DNA of 64,000 nucleotides from Bolinopsis microptera (taxonomy: Eukaryota; Ctenophora; Tentaculata; Lobata; Bolinopsidae): contig NC_087074.1 in the NCBI RefSeq assembly GCF_026151205.1, forward strand, positions 496,001 to 560,000. The letters are read 5' to 3'. Each line of letters starts with the position of its first letter. Position 1 is the first letter of the stretch. Made by a program: the position numbers and the translations under genes. The notes beneath the pieces were generated by a model, which was not told the origin of the DNA, made no database searches, and saw only the letters and a program-made list of their open reading frames with translations. Of this stretch, positions 1 through 11,058 are shown in pieces.

Positions 1-98
1 CTGTAATGCTGGTACTGTAATGTTGGTACTGTAATGCTGGTACTGTAATGCTGGTACTGTAATGCTGGTACTGTAATGCTGGTACTGTAATGCTGTAG
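1..98. repeat. 14-bp tandem repeat
   Basis: About seven head-to-tail copies of a 14-base unit, ctggtactgtaatg, with one T/C variant. The array is cut by the window edge, so its full length is unknown. No coding potential is seen. Bases 99-442 hold AT-rich sequence with nothing recognisable. Confidence 0.9.
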
Positions 99-442
99 GT
101 ATAAACATACCAGTTAGTGATAATAATAGAGCTAATGTTTTCAGCTGATGTAATATTATTTACCCCCTACATTATACATTTGTACACAGCTGTACAGTTC
201 AATATTATGCTAATCTATATTCGCATTATGCACTGCATAATATCCTACTATTAGTGATATCATTTGCGAATGTAACCTAGTCTAGTACCTACAATAGTTT
301 AATATTACTAGTAGAGATGTACTACACCGGTATAGTAGAGTTAACAAGTTTAACACCGGTAGAGTTTAACACTTAACACCTCAAAATACACAAAGTCATT
401 CTAAATCTAGCAAAAAAGGTCCAACACACACCGTACTAATAA

Positions 443-1606
443 CCAGTTCAACATGTACTAATGAGACAGTACAATACTCCAGTGTAGTGTACAGCCACGC
501 CCCTCTACACCAGTTCAACATGTACTAATGAGACACTACAATACTCCAGTGTAGTGTACAGCCACGCCCCTCTACACCAGTTCAACATGTATTAATGAGA
601 CAGTACAATACTCCAGTGTAGTGTACAGCCACGCCCCTCTACACCAGTTCAACATGTACTAATGAGACAGTACAATACTCCAGTGTAGTGTACAGCCACG
701 CCCCTCTACACCAGTTCAACATGTACTAATGAGACAGTACAATACTCCAGTGTAGTGTACAGCCACGCCCCTCTACACCAGTTCAACATGTACTAATGAG
801 ACAGTACAATACTCCAGTGTAGTGTACAGACACGCCCCTCTACACCAGTTCAACATGTACTAATGAGACAGTACAATACTCCAGTGTAATGTACAGCCAC
901 GCCCCTCTACACCAGTTCAACATGTGCTAATGAGACAGTACAATACTCCAGTGTAGTGTACAGTCACGCCCCTCTACACCAGTTCAACATGTACTAATGA
1001 GACAGTACAATACTCCAGTGTAGTGTACAGCCACGCCCCTCTACACCAGTTCAACATGTACTAATGAGACAGTACAATACTCCAGTGTAGTGTACAGCCA
1101 CGCCCCTCTACACCAGTTCAACATGTACTAATGAGACAGTACAATACTCCAGTGTAGTGTACAGTCACGCCCCTCTACACCAGTTCAACATGTACTAATG
1201 AGACAGTACAATACTCCAGTGTAGTGTACAGCCACGCCCCTCTACACCAGTTCAACATGTACTAATGAGACAGTACAATACTCCAGTGTAGTGTACAGCC
1301 ACGCCCCTCTACACCAGTTCAACATGTACTAATGAGACAGTACAATACTCCAGTGTAGTGTACAGCCACGCCCCTCTACACCAGTTCACCATGTACTAAT
1401 GAGACAGTACAATACTCCAGTGTAGTGTACAGCCACGCCCCTCTACACCAGTTCACCATGTACTAATGAGACAGTACAATACTCCAGTGTAGTGTACAGC
1501 CACGCCCCTCTACACCAGTTCAACATGTACTAATGAGACAGTACAATACTCCAGTGTAGTGTACAGTCACGCCCCTCTACACCAGTTCAACATGTACTAA
1601 TGAGAC
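443..1606. repeat. 67-bp minisatellite, about 17 copies
   Basis: A 67-base unit beginning ccagttcaacatgtactaat and ending acgcccctctaca is repeated about 17.4 times with only scattered substitutions. The unit contains the self-complementary pairs tgtag/ctaca around the GC-rich segment, so single strands could fold. The high identity between copies implies recent expansion or homogenisation. Bases 1607-2287, between the array and the VPS18 stop codon, are AT-rich and show no gene. Confidence 0.95.
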
Positions 1607-2287
1607 ACTAGTATTGGGACTTTATACAATATTATACATCACACTTTCTATATCTTATATTTACATTACACGTGCCCGGTTCCCAGATTTATCACAATTT
1701 TCTGAAAGTGGACCATCTCCGTGTTCTAAATAAATTTCTCCCATAAATTAACGGTTTCACACTATTGGAATATTGAAGATTTACAGTCGTTATGTTTGGC
1801 AAATTATATAAAAGATAGTTTTGATTAATCGAATAATACTTGCATAAACTGTCAAAAACAAAAATCGTAGAGTATTCAATCAACTAATCAATATAAACAA
1901 GAATAATTGAACAATCTATACGGGTTACACTAGTACTTTCAATATGTTCAGTTCTTACAGCTGAATAACAACACCTTTCTACTATGGTTCCTATAGTTAC
2001 TAGTAGTTACTACTAGTTACTACAGAGTACAGTTCAGCTATTAACTTGTAATTGTGGATAATTTAACTACAAAATCAAAATATTCAAACAAAGCATCAAC
2101 AGTTTCTAGTCTTTATCCAACATATGACTTTACAACTAAATAAACTTCAATCTTTAATATAATCCGACCAGTTCATCATCAAAATCAAATCCAAGTACAA
2201 AAATAAAAAGGTATGCATCAAAATATGTAAGTTGATCAACAACCGATAATTATCTAAAATTCAATAAACAAAAGGTTTGAGCCTGCA

Positions 2288-5191
2288 TTAAGACCACTCC
2301 GACCTTAGCTTTTCAAACAGGTACTCATCTCGAGGTAAGAAGGGTGTGTCTATACTCTGAATCATGTACTCTCCACACATCAGACACTCCTCCGCTATCA
2401 TCTCATCCAGCTCACACTTTGCACGCCGGTAGGATTCAGTTCTCGTCTGATCTTCGTCCTTCAGATTTAGCAAAACTTTGTAAATTTGAGACACTTCCTC
2501 AGCCTTTCTCTTGGAAAGATAACCAGTTATCTCCTTGACAAGACAGGCAGTATGAAACATGTGGCTGCAGGGGAAAACATAAAAGGAGCGTGTAAGCAAG
2601 GGAATATCACAGAGGTAGCAACTCTTGGAGGATTCCACCACACAGTTCTTACGTTTCAGATTATCTATGTCATTATGTATTCTCTCAGCACTATCAGTAG
2701 CGTCCTTCATGTCATCATTCAACTGGTTGATGTTCTGATTATAGATCTCCAAAGACTTACAGATGGAATCTTTGAAGTCGTCAATGTAAAAGAAGTCGTT
2801 GAAGAATGGGAGAATATCCTCTATCTTCAACACCTGTTCAGCTCTGTTGATCACTTCCATTACACGTTTAATATCCTTCTCCTCCTCCACAACATGTCTT
2901 GCAATCATCAACCAGAGCTTCTTTATCATCTCCTGTTGTTCAGGGCGACTGTAACTCTGGGCTTCCAACGCTGTTTTCTCCGCTTCGTGGACATTTCCCA
3001 GCTTAGTTAGGGCTAGTTTCACTGCTTCCTCATAAAGCCCCATCTTGGTGTAAATGTAACAACATGCTTTCCATTTCCTGTGCTCTGAGCACAGTCTCAG
3101 TGCATATTTTCTATCTACATTTGCATCAGTTTTATCTAAAAACTCAAGGAGCAAACCTTCATCGTCTTGCTGAACCACAAGGGATAAGAGAAAGTTGTGG
3201 ATAGCTTCATCTTTACATTTAGTGCTGAAAACAACGAACTGAAGATACTTCAGAGCCTGTTCCTTCTGATCCAGGGTTTTACAATGGATGAAGGAAGGTA
3301 ACAGTTGTTTGGGATCAAGATGTCTTCCAAACTGCTCCAACACTTCTACTGTGTTTCGTGGGATGTACTTCATAAGTGTAGGGGTATACTTGTAAAACAG
3401 TTCAGGACTCCTCCGTTTCCGCAGGGTATTTAGAGCTGAGGCATACTGTTGATCATGAATGTGATGCATTATTACTTTCTCAATATCTTCCATTAGATCA
3501 GCGAAGTATATCATATCAGAGGTGTCGCCATAGCTAGCCATCATCTCCTGGATCACTTTGATAATAGGCTTATTCTTCTTTATGTTCCTGCTAACAAACT
3601 CATTGCCAAGAAAGTTCCTTAAGTCAGCCCTAGTAGACTGGACAGTGTCACACTCTTCTTCACTAGATTGTTGTTGCTTCTCCAAACTACTAATTTCGCT
3701 TAGATAGAGTTCAACAATCCAAACGACAAGCATGCAGATCTGAGTTGGGCTGTTGGAGTTGTTGATTGAATCCAGTTTTGATCTCAAGAAGTTCATGAGA
3801 GCAGGTGTGGTGCTTTCATTGATAAATTTGAGTGCGATCTCCTCAAATGATCTATGTGAAAGTGCATACGTTTGAGCAGCATCATCGTAGTACTTCTGCT
3901 CAAAATAATAATCACCTTCCTCGCTAGCAATCTCAAAAAGTTTAGTCTGATCTCCATCAGCGTATTTCTCTGCTTCTTGGAATTTACGAAGCTGCATATA
4001 CATCCTCCAGACGTTACGATCCTCTTTGTGGATCTTAAATCTGATGATGCTTTGCTTTGCAGAGCAGAAGAATTTACTTTGGTCCATTGGATCGAGAGCA
4101 AGAGTATTGTAAGTTCCTCCTGGAGTTCTCAAGGGCTCATAATGAACATGTTTCCAATTTATGAGACTTTTCGCCTCAAAACCATTCTCATACATAAGCA
4201 ATAAATGAAACTCTGAGACACCAATAGCCACTGGAATACCTTTGTCAGTGAATGGGGTCAGTTTATTTTCTGACAAAACAGTCTCTTCGTCAAAAGAGGC
4301 TGAGTCGATATTAATCCTTGAATACTGAATCCCAACGCCTGTCATCCAGACAAGAGAGCGAGGTTGAGGATACTTTATGTACGCCACAGCCATAAGACCC
4401 AAAGATTCAATGTTTTCTTTGAACTCAGGCAAACTATTCTCGCCAAAGATAAAACCAAATTTGCATTGTTCATTGGATTTCAGTCTGCCAAAAAACTGAT
4501 ATATTCTTGTAGGAGTAGTGGCAATAACGACGGTCCTCTGTTTCGGATCACCATTTTCATGAAAATAAACGAGACCTGTAATAGCTTCTGGTTTGTCTAA
4601 ATTGTAAAGTATTTTGGAGTATGCAACAAGTTGTTTATCAGAGGAAGGATTAAGCTTAGTTTCATAAATTGTTCCAAGCGAATTGCCTATGAGAATTTCC
4701 TTGGTGTCAATATCAGTTTGCTTGGTTTGACTCCAGGCAACAGAGTCAATCTTTACAGATAACTTCATTTGTTTCGAGCATGGCCATAAGGTTTGCTTAC
4801 CATAGAAGCCGTAAAAAAGTTCCCCAGAAGTCATAGAAACGAGCAAATGTTTACCAGTTGGATCCAGAAAAATGTTATGAAATTTATCACCAACAGGTCT
4901 AGGAATATCTAAGACATCATCCAGCTCGGTAGCTTGTGTGTAGAATCTCTTCATTTTGTTGCTCAATAGCCCCACAACTAGTATCCTATTAGCAGTGGCT
5001 AACTTTATTATGGCTGCTGTTTCTTTAACATAAGTGTCCTCCTTCTCAAAGATTGGCCGCTTGTCAATAGAATCTACTGGCTCCTTCAAATTGATGACAG
5101 ATGTGTTGAAAGAACTTTCCCTGTTGCTGCCTCGGCTGCCAGACTCATAACTCCGCTCATCTTCTTGGTACTCATTCCACAGCCCGGCCAT
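2288..5191 (-). CDS. VPS18: Vacuolar protein sorting-associated protein 18 (HOPS/CORVET core subunit)
   Basis: A single uninterrupted 967-codon frame, close to the length of animal VPS18. VPS18 is a core subunit of the HOPS and CORVET tethering complexes, which act in endosome and lysosome fusion. Seen: an acidic N-terminus, a region of about 60-440 matching the Pep3/Vps18 beta-propeller (for example FLDPTGKHLLVS), a long alpha-helical clathrin-heavy-chain-like repeat region, and a C-terminal RING-H2 finger (roughly residues 860-940) with CYLC, CSHMFHTAC and CLMC ligand groups. The end, MIQSIDTPF, is also typical of VPS18. The ATG is preceded by an AT-rich leader, and the frame closes about 580 bases downstream of RICTOR on the same strand. 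Lack of any intron across 2.9 kb contrasts with the plus-strand genes of this window. Confidence 0.95.
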   Translation of the reverse strand: MAGLWNEYQEDERSYESGSRGSNRESSFNTSVINLKEPVDSIDKRPIFEKEDTYVKETAAIIKLATANRILVVGLLSNKMKRFYTQATELDDVLDIPRPVGDKFHNIFLDPTGKHLLVSMTSGELFYGFYGKQTLWPCSKQMKLSVKIDSVAWSQTKQTDIDTKEILIGNSLGTIYETKLNPSSDKQLVAYSKILYNLDKPEAITGLVYFHENGDPKQRTVVIATTPTRIYQFFGRLKSNEQCKFGFIFGENSLPEFKENIESLGLMAVAYIKYPQPRSLVWMTGVGIQYSRINIDSASFDEETVLSENKLTPFTDKGIPVAIGVSEFHLLLMYENGFEAKSLINWKHVHYEPLRTPGGTYNTLALDPMDQSKFFCSAKQSIIRFKIHKEDRNVWRMYMQLRKFQEAEKYADGDQTKLFEIASEEGDYYFEQKYYDDAAQTYALSHRSFEEIALKFINESTTPALMNFLRSKLDSINNSNSPTQICMLVVWIVELYLSEISSLEKQQQSSEEECDTVQSTRADLRNFLGNEFVSRNIKKNKPIIKVIQEMMASYGDTSDMIYFADLMEDIEKVIMHHIHDQQYASALNTLRKRRSPELFYKYTPTLMKYIPRNTVEVLEQFGRHLDPKQLLPSFIHCKTLDQKEQALKYLQFVVFSTKCKDEAIHNFLLSLVVQQDDEGLLLEFLDKTDANVDRKYALRLCSEHRKWKACCYIYTKMGLYEEAVKLALTKLGNVHEAEKTALEAQSYSRPEQQEMIKKLWLMIARHVVEEEKDIKRVMEVINRAEQVLKIEDILPFFNDFFYIDDFKDSICKSLEIYNQNINQLNDDMKDATDSAERIHNDIDNLKRKNCVVESSKSCYLCDIPLLTRSFYVFPCSHMFHTACLVKEITGYLSKRKAEEVSQIYKVLLNLKDEDQTRTESYRRAKCELDEMIAEECLMCGEYMIQSIDTPFLPRDEYLFEKLRSEWS

Positions 5192-5774
5192 GAACCTGAA
5201 TATTAATTATTAAACTGAAGTACTATACGGGTGTGTTACACTTAACACATTTTACAGCTTCAGGTATTTAATACATATTATGACGAAGGAAATTAAAGTT
5301 ACGGAATTATTTCCAGTAGGATTCAAATCTTGAATTGCTAAAAAAGGAAACGTCAAACTGTAGGAATCGGTACACAAATTTAACAAAGCATAATAAAACA
5401 AAATATATCATTCACACAAAGAAGTAAATCAAATCAAATAAAATCAATAATAAAACTGAAGTACTATACGGGGCGGGGCGGCTGGGCATAACTTACTGTT
5501 TCATTAATTAGAATTAGTCATTTTTGAAACCATTAAGATCCTTAAAATATGGTCTACAGTTGCCGCAGTCACTGCAGTTGACGTACGCTTCCTTCTACCA
5601 TAAATGTATCGAAAGATCCACTATAAAGTTAATAAACCTGCTTCAAATAACCACACACCTAAAATAAGAGTTTGATGTAAAAACTTATAAAACAGTTGAA
5701 ATATTATCCCATTAAGTCAAACATCAATCAAAAATAAAATCAAAAAAGCATTTAAAGTGTTAATTGAGAGGATG
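5192..5774. other. Intergenic region between RICTOR and VPS18
   Basis: AT-rich, no gene. It must contain the 3' end of RICTOR and the promoter of VPS18 (both minus strand). The 14-mer gaagtactatacgg occurs twice (near 5217 and 5457), about 240 bases apart, and could be a repeated element or a binding site. No clear TATA box was identified. Confidence 0.5.
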
Positions 5775-8700
5775 CTAGGACAATGCTGCACTTGTTGTGC
5801 TGCCGATGGAAGTTAAGGAGGGTGACTTGATCATGAAGCCTGCTGATGATGATTTAACAGCAGTATCGAATAGTTTATGTATGAACCTCCGAGCACCCTG
5901 CCTATACTTGTATCTAGACATCAGCTCGTGGACAGTTATATAGTTTCTAAAATCTGAAAATAGCTGTTTCTTAGTTTTAGCCAGGTCTTCAAGTTCAGCA
6001 CTGTAGGCACTTGCCCGCAGAGTTGATGAGAGACATGTAATGAGGTTCAGCAGCTGAGTCACGTCTTTGTCCTCAGGCTTCTCTACGCTGAGTTCAGGGA
6101 AAGCAGGTCGTCTGAAGTCGACCTCTATAGTGAAGAATTTCTGGATATCATTAGAGATACAGAGACCAATCTTTTCGCCAGGTTGGGTTTCTTTACTGTC
6201 AAATGCGTGAGGGTTACCAGCAGATTGGATAAGAAAGTTGAGCTGTGTTTCCCCTAAACTTCGGTTCTTTGAGTGTGTCTTGTGTCTAGGTGGCTGCAAT
6301 GTGGAACTCCTCTGACGATTTCCAACAATCTCTGGCAGACCAGGACCTGCAGGTGAGAATGCGCTGTTCATTTTCTTGTTATTTGGCTGACAAATGCTGA
6401 AGTGATGAACAAAATCCCTTCTACTGGCAGTGAATTTAAACTGTTCGATAGCTGCACACCCGCTCTCAGTTTTACATATCAAGTTTAATACATAGACACA
6501 TGTCCCCCTAACACTAAGATTGTCGTGCGAATCAGACAAGTTGAAGATTTTACCGACAAATTCAAATTGTGAAATTTTAGCAAAACCATAACATGATGCA
6601 CCAATATGACCAATCGCCCAGGCAGCTGCTTTAATATCTAAAATATCCGAGCTCTTCAACATTTTATCAAGCTCAGTAAAGACACCTTCATCTTGGAGCC
6701 TCTTTATTCCAGTATCAAACTGAGACAGCTCTCCGTATAAATGAACTGGAGTGTAACAGTACTCCGGAAACTTTAATTCGTTAGACCGGAAAGTAGGGTC
6801 ACCACGTTTGAATCCTGTAAGAGCTTCAAGCAATGTCGTCTCCACTTTCCTCACATACTCTAAACATTTATAACGTTTCCACTTTTCCATTTCAGTGTCA
6901 ACAAAACCCAGCTCAGACAACTGTTGAAAGCCCCTAGGAATGGAAAGGAACCTCAGGACTAGCTCATATCCTTTGTCGCCGAGATGTATCAATGCAGGAA
7001 ACATGTTGAACAAATGCTCCAAACACTCTTGATCCTGACAAGCTTCTGTTAGAACAGTTAGTGCTTCTTCAACAATCTCCTCGGCATCTGAGGTGTTGTA
7101 AGCATACAGCTGACTTACAAGCATAGGTAGGATGAACTTTTCAAAGTTCTGATAACCGGTTCTGATAAGAGTCCTGAGGAATTTGATAGCAAATACGCGG
7201 ATAGTCACAGATCCACGGTGGAGAATTGTGCTAAAGATAGCATCAGTAATGTTCTCTTTACCGTACAGCAAACTGACCAGAACACACTTCATTATTGTGT
7301 CCTTGTCAGGTGACTTTTCAAACAACTCAATGTACGTTTCGAAGATATTCGAGTTCTTTAGATATTTATTTCCTTCCACATCAGAGTATAGTGTACCTAT
7401 CATAAAGAAATAATCACTTACTAAAGATGAACGAAGGCTAGATGCAGAAAATATGCCAGATCCTACTTTGGATTTTTTCAGTTCAACAGTCATATTACTC
7501 AAAAATTCTGGAATTAAATTCTTCAATTCCTCGATCCCTGAACAACCAATCTCTAAAAGCAAGTTCATCAGAGTAACTCCAACTCCTGTATAGATGGAAC
7601 TATTACCAAGACCAGTAGTGTCATCGTAGTAATGCACCATTGTCAGGATATACCGGCTGGAAAAAGGCTCCATTACTTTCTTTAGAAATCTTTGACAAGT
7701 TTCATCGATCTGTTGAGTTCGGAAGAATCCTAACTCCAACACAGAAGCAATTATTTTCCAGTCCCATTGAAAAGGATCTTCCTCTGCAAAGACTTTAGTG
7801 TTTTCAATAAACCGGATGTGTTGTCTCTCCTCGTGCTCATCTCGTTCTTGATGTCTGAACTGATAGCTAGGGTAGTAACCTTTCTTGAACTTCAAAACCC
7901 TCTCTCTTATCAATGTAAGTTGATAGCTCAATAATGTGAATGGACCCTGAGCTTGGCGTTGTCTATGATTTAGAAGCTTTGTTATGCATTGAGAACTCTC
8001 AACTCCAAACCCTTTGTGAACAGCAACTGCTTCAACTAGCAGTGGTTGGATGTGGGCTATGTGTTGCTCTGAAATAAGATCAAACTTGTTGATCAGGTGA
8101 AGCAGCTCCCCGACCAAAATCGCAGCAAGAATTGCCTCTTCTTTTTCTCCATTGATAGCAACATGGGTAACAGAGTCAAGTTTGGGATCTACAGAAAGAA
8201 ACAGAGCTAAGAGTGTGGCATGATATATCTCGACTAGATTTGGTCGTTCAATGTGGTGAGGAGGTAAGATCTCCTCAGCTTCTCCAACAACCCAGTCTTC
8301 TGTGATTACCCAATCTGGGTTTTGTTGCCAATCGATGATGGAACTGAGTGCTTTCTCAAATGATTCCAAGTTAGAGGGTAGTTTGAGGTTGAGCATGTCG
8401 TAGATACAGTTGACTACAGTCCTCTGGATTTTAGGAAATGGTCGGGTAAGTGCGCTCATCATCTCCTTAAAGACCACCTGTATTGTGTACAAACCGGGCC
8501 AAGTACGACAAAGCGAAAGAATTGCATTTTTACAACCATTTAGCCATATTTCACGTTCTTCAACGTAATCACATTCCTTCTTATTCTCCATCTTCTTCTC
8601 GAACAAGATGAAATAGGGGTCAGACAGAGATGCAACAAGGAAACCAACATCATTTCGCAAATGAACGAAGTTTCTAGTGGTGACATTGTTAAACAGATAC

Positions 8701-9293
8701 ATGAAGACTTGACAGAGGACTTCAGTTTCCTGATACTCCCCTCCCATAGCAATGGCTTCCAAGAGACATTTAATACCTCCACTTTCTATGAAGGAGCTTG
8801 GTTGAGATAATGCATAACATGATAAAATAGCAGTAGCACACTTTTTGTAGTTTTCATTGGTAGTCGTCCTAACCAGTGACAATAAACAAAATAAGATAGC
8901 TTTAGGAAGTTTCCCATACTTAGCAAGGTTGTAGATAAACTTCAGAGCTTCGACCCCCTCCAAAGCCTCATTTCCATCTTTTCCACCTCCAGTATCAATC
9001 GCCCGAACGAGAAATAGGTCAATATTCAATTTTTGAACATGTTCGTGAGTGATATTGGGCAGGCTAAGCGTAAAACATCGAAAAGTGTTGGCTCTGATTT
9101 TGGGTACTTGAGAAGTGAGCTGGGTGGCCAACTTTTCAAAGACCACATGAGGATCAACCTGTTCAAACACCTTGTCGCCATAAGTCTTGATGATTCTTAC
9201 GAAGTCGGTTTGTAGACATGACACAGAGGAGTCCGGAGCGTTCGAGTCTGCGATCTGATCTAGAATCTTATGAAGATCAGACAGCTCAACCAT
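5775..9293 (-). CDS. RICTOR: Rapamycin-insensitive companion of mTOR (TORC2 scaffold subunit)
   Basis: One open frame of 1172 codons without introns. RICTOR is the defining scaffold of TOR complex 2, which phosphorylates AGC kinases such as AKT. Seen: armadillo/HEAT-like helices from the N-terminus with the RICTOR N-terminal domain (about 60-430), the following RICTOR middle domains (about 500-750), and the strongly diagnostic RICTOR-V block (about residues 910-970) with AAWAIGHIGASCYGF and SVRGTCVYVLNLICKTESGC. The C-terminus ends in an ARRFIHKLFDTAVKSSS-like helix, equivalent to the conserved end of vertebrate RICTOR. The protein is about 500 residues shorter than human RICTOR because the long unstructured region after RICTOR-V is reduced to about 150 residues (Ser/Arg-rich around QRSSTLQPPRHKTHSKNRS). 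The start was chosen as the first in-frame ATG before a conserved hydrophobic N-terminus. Confidence 0.93.
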   Translation of the reverse strand: MVELSDLHKILDQIADSNAPDSSVSCLQTDFVRIIKTYGDKVFEQVDPHVVFEKLATQLTSQVPKIRANTFRCFTLSLPNITHEHVQKLNIDLFLVRAIDTGGGKDGNEALEGVEALKFIYNLAKYGKLPKAILFCLLSLVRTTTNENYKKCATAILSCYALSQPSSFIESGGIKCLLEAIAMGGEYQETEVLCQVFMYLFNNVTTRNFVHLRNDVGFLVASLSDPYFILFEKKMENKKECDYVEEREIWLNGCKNAILSLCRTWPGLYTIQVVFKEMMSALTRPFPKIQRTVVNCIYDMLNLKLPSNLESFEKALSSIIDWQQNPDWVITEDWVVGEAEEILPPHHIERPNLVEIYHATLLALFLSVDPKLDSVTHVAINGEKEEAILAAILVGELLHLINKFDLISEQHIAHIQPLLVEAVAVHKGFGVESSQCITKLLNHRQRQAQGPFTLLSYQLTLIRERVLKFKKGYYPSYQFRHQERDEHEERQHIRFIENTKVFAEEDPFQWDWKIIASVLELGFFRTQQIDETCQRFLKKVMEPFSSRYILTMVHYYDDTTGLGNSSIYTGVGVTLMNLLLEIGCSGIEELKNLIPEFLSNMTVELKKSKVGSGIFSASSLRSSLVSDYFFMIGTLYSDVEGNKYLKNSNIFETYIELFEKSPDKDTIMKCVLVSLLYGKENITDAIFSTILHRGSVTIRVFAIKFLRTLIRTGYQNFEKFILPMLVSQLYAYNTSDAEEIVEEALTVLTEACQDQECLEHLFNMFPALIHLGDKGYELVLRFLSIPRGFQQLSELGFVDTEMEKWKRYKCLEYVRKVETTLLEALTGFKRGDPTFRSNELKFPEYCYTPVHLYGELSQFDTGIKRLQDEGVFTELDKMLKSSDILDIKAAAWAIGHIGASCYGFAKISQFEFVGKIFNLSDSHDNLSVRGTCVYVLNLICKTESGCAAIEQFKFTASRRDFVHHFSICQPNNKKMNSAFSPAGPGLPEIVGNRQRSSTLQPPRHKTHSKNRSLGETQLNFLIQSAGNPHAFDSKETQPGEKIGLCISNDIQKFFTIEVDFRRPAFPELSVEKPEDKDVTQLLNLITCLSSTLRASAYSAELEDLAKTKKQLFSDFRNYITVHELMSRYKYRQGARRFIHKLFDTAVKSSSAGFMIKSPSLTSIGSTTSAALS

Positions 9294-9647
9294 AGTACCG
9301 CTGACGAAGTGATATGTTAGTACTGTTTATTACAGAGATAAAAAGTATGAGTGATCCAAAAGTCTGAGTACAAAAGTAACTCTACAGATAGCAGGTTCCA
9401 TAGCAACCGACACTTTCGTTATTCATTGAAATATATCCACTTTTGTTTCCATATTTAGCCAGAAAATAATCGAGCATTATGACAGAACCATAAAACTTCT
9501 ACTTCAAAAAATGTTGTCACAGAAATGAATTATCTTGCGCCATTTAGGAATTATTTACAAAGTAAGTTTAGGTCAGACTTTTGGATAACCCTGTGTACTG
9601 TATAGTATGCTATGCCACTAAAACTTTTTTGAAATACAATTCACATA

Positions 9648-9822
9648 CAGTAAAACCCCAATTTACTGTGCCCCGATTTACCGCAAAACCTGATTTATCG
9701 CAGCCATCTCCTTTCCCCAAATAAAGCTTACCATGCATAATGTAAACAATCAAAACCCTGATTTACCGCAAACCCTGATTCACTGCGGATGTTTCTTTTC
9801 CCCCAAACTCGGGGTCTTACTG
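9648..9822. mobile_element. 175-bp MITE with pogo/Tigger-like ends
   Basis: Terminal inverted repeats cagtaaaacccc and ggggtcttactg, one mismatch, flanked by TA on both sides (9646-9647 and 9823-9824). Inside are several imperfect copies of the subterminal phrase cctgatttaccgca. The TA target duplication and cagt-type ends fit non-autonomous pogo/Tigger-like (Tc1/mariner superfamily) elements. No transposase is present. Flanks 9294-9647 and 9823-10254 hold no gene. Confidence 0.75.
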
Positions 9823-10254
9823 TACTACACTTCCCTCAGTGACCATTATTATACAGAGCTATCATGGAGGAATGACACTAGAACAAGCATTTAAAAACCC
9901 CGGCCCTACTTACGTTGTATATGAAAGACCCCAAAGTAATTTAATCTATTCAAAAAGGGAATCTGTAAAGGTATTTTTGAAAATTATAGTAGTCGAGGCA
10001 GTGACACAAAATAAGTAACAAAATAAAAATATATCATTAAACAATAAATTTACTTGTTTGCAATTTAAAAATGTAATATAAATCTATAAGTCAAACGATA
10101 AGTTCTCGGTATTATTTTATTTGGTATTATTAAGTTCAATCCATAGCAATGCTCCTCCACTGATGAGCGTGTCCACAAACTAGCATGGCAATGCTCCTTC
10201 TGTGCAGTGTACATGCATAGACATGCTTCTTGAATGTTTTTCAGAAGGGTGGTT

Positions 10255-11058
10255 TAAATGTTCCTGCATCCATAATGTCACAGACTAGGTTGGGCTGAGG
10301 TGGCCTGAATCCCCATCTTAAAACCGTGCCCAGTTCAGGACAGGGTGATAATATGATCTCGATGTAATTCCCACGAGATCAGTAAATTGGTATTTTGCTC
10401 CTTTAAGGCTGACAGCCCAGTCACTATGTAGACACAGCAACTATTGGTGGCTCCCTATTACAGATCGCTGATTTATCATCAAACACTCAAAGCTGTATAT
10501 AAGTGTTCTCAATGGTTCAATACACAGCTCAGTATCAAATGACATATCAGGGTTTTCAGGGGTCAGAATAACTCGCAAATAAGTTAAAACTGATGGCTCT
10601 GTTATTGGTGGTTATGTTCCTGCATCTATAATGTCACAGACTAGGTTGGGCTGAGGAGGCCTGAATCCCCATCTTAAAACCGTGCCCAGTTCAGGACAGG
10701 GTGATAATATGATTTCGATGTAATTCCCACGAGATCAGTAAATTGGTATATTTTCTCCTTTAAGGCTGACAGCCCAGTCACTATGTAGACACAGCAACTA
10801 TCAGTGGCTCCCTATTACAGATTGCTGATTTATCATCATACACTCAAAGCTGTATATTATATGTTCTCAACGGTCCAATACACAGCTCAGTATCAAATGA
10901 CATATCAGGGTTTTCAGAAGGGTCAGAATAACTCGCAAATAAGTTAAAACTGATGGCTCTGTTATTGGTGGTTATGTTCCTGCATCTATAATGTCACAGA
11001 CTAGGTTGGGCTGAGGAGGCCTGAATCCCCATCTTAAAACCGTGCCCAGTTCAGTGGA
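10255..11058. repeat. 358-bp direct tandem repeat, 2.2 copies
   Basis: A unit of 356-360 bases starting near gttcctgcatc is present as two full copies (starting about 10261 and 10617) and a truncated third (about 10977-11055). Copies differ by a few substitutions and small indels. No open frame is conserved in it. Its origin (satellite or part of a transposon) is unknown. Confidence 0.88.

Noticed and set aside
443-1606. CRISPR-like array of regular repeats
   Set aside because: Units are contiguous copies with no unique spacers, and the context is eukaryotic; it is a minisatellite. The same holds for the other arrays.
2486-4600. Plus-strand frames of 78-174 codons over VPS18
   Set aside because: Antisense shadows of the conserved VPS18 frame.
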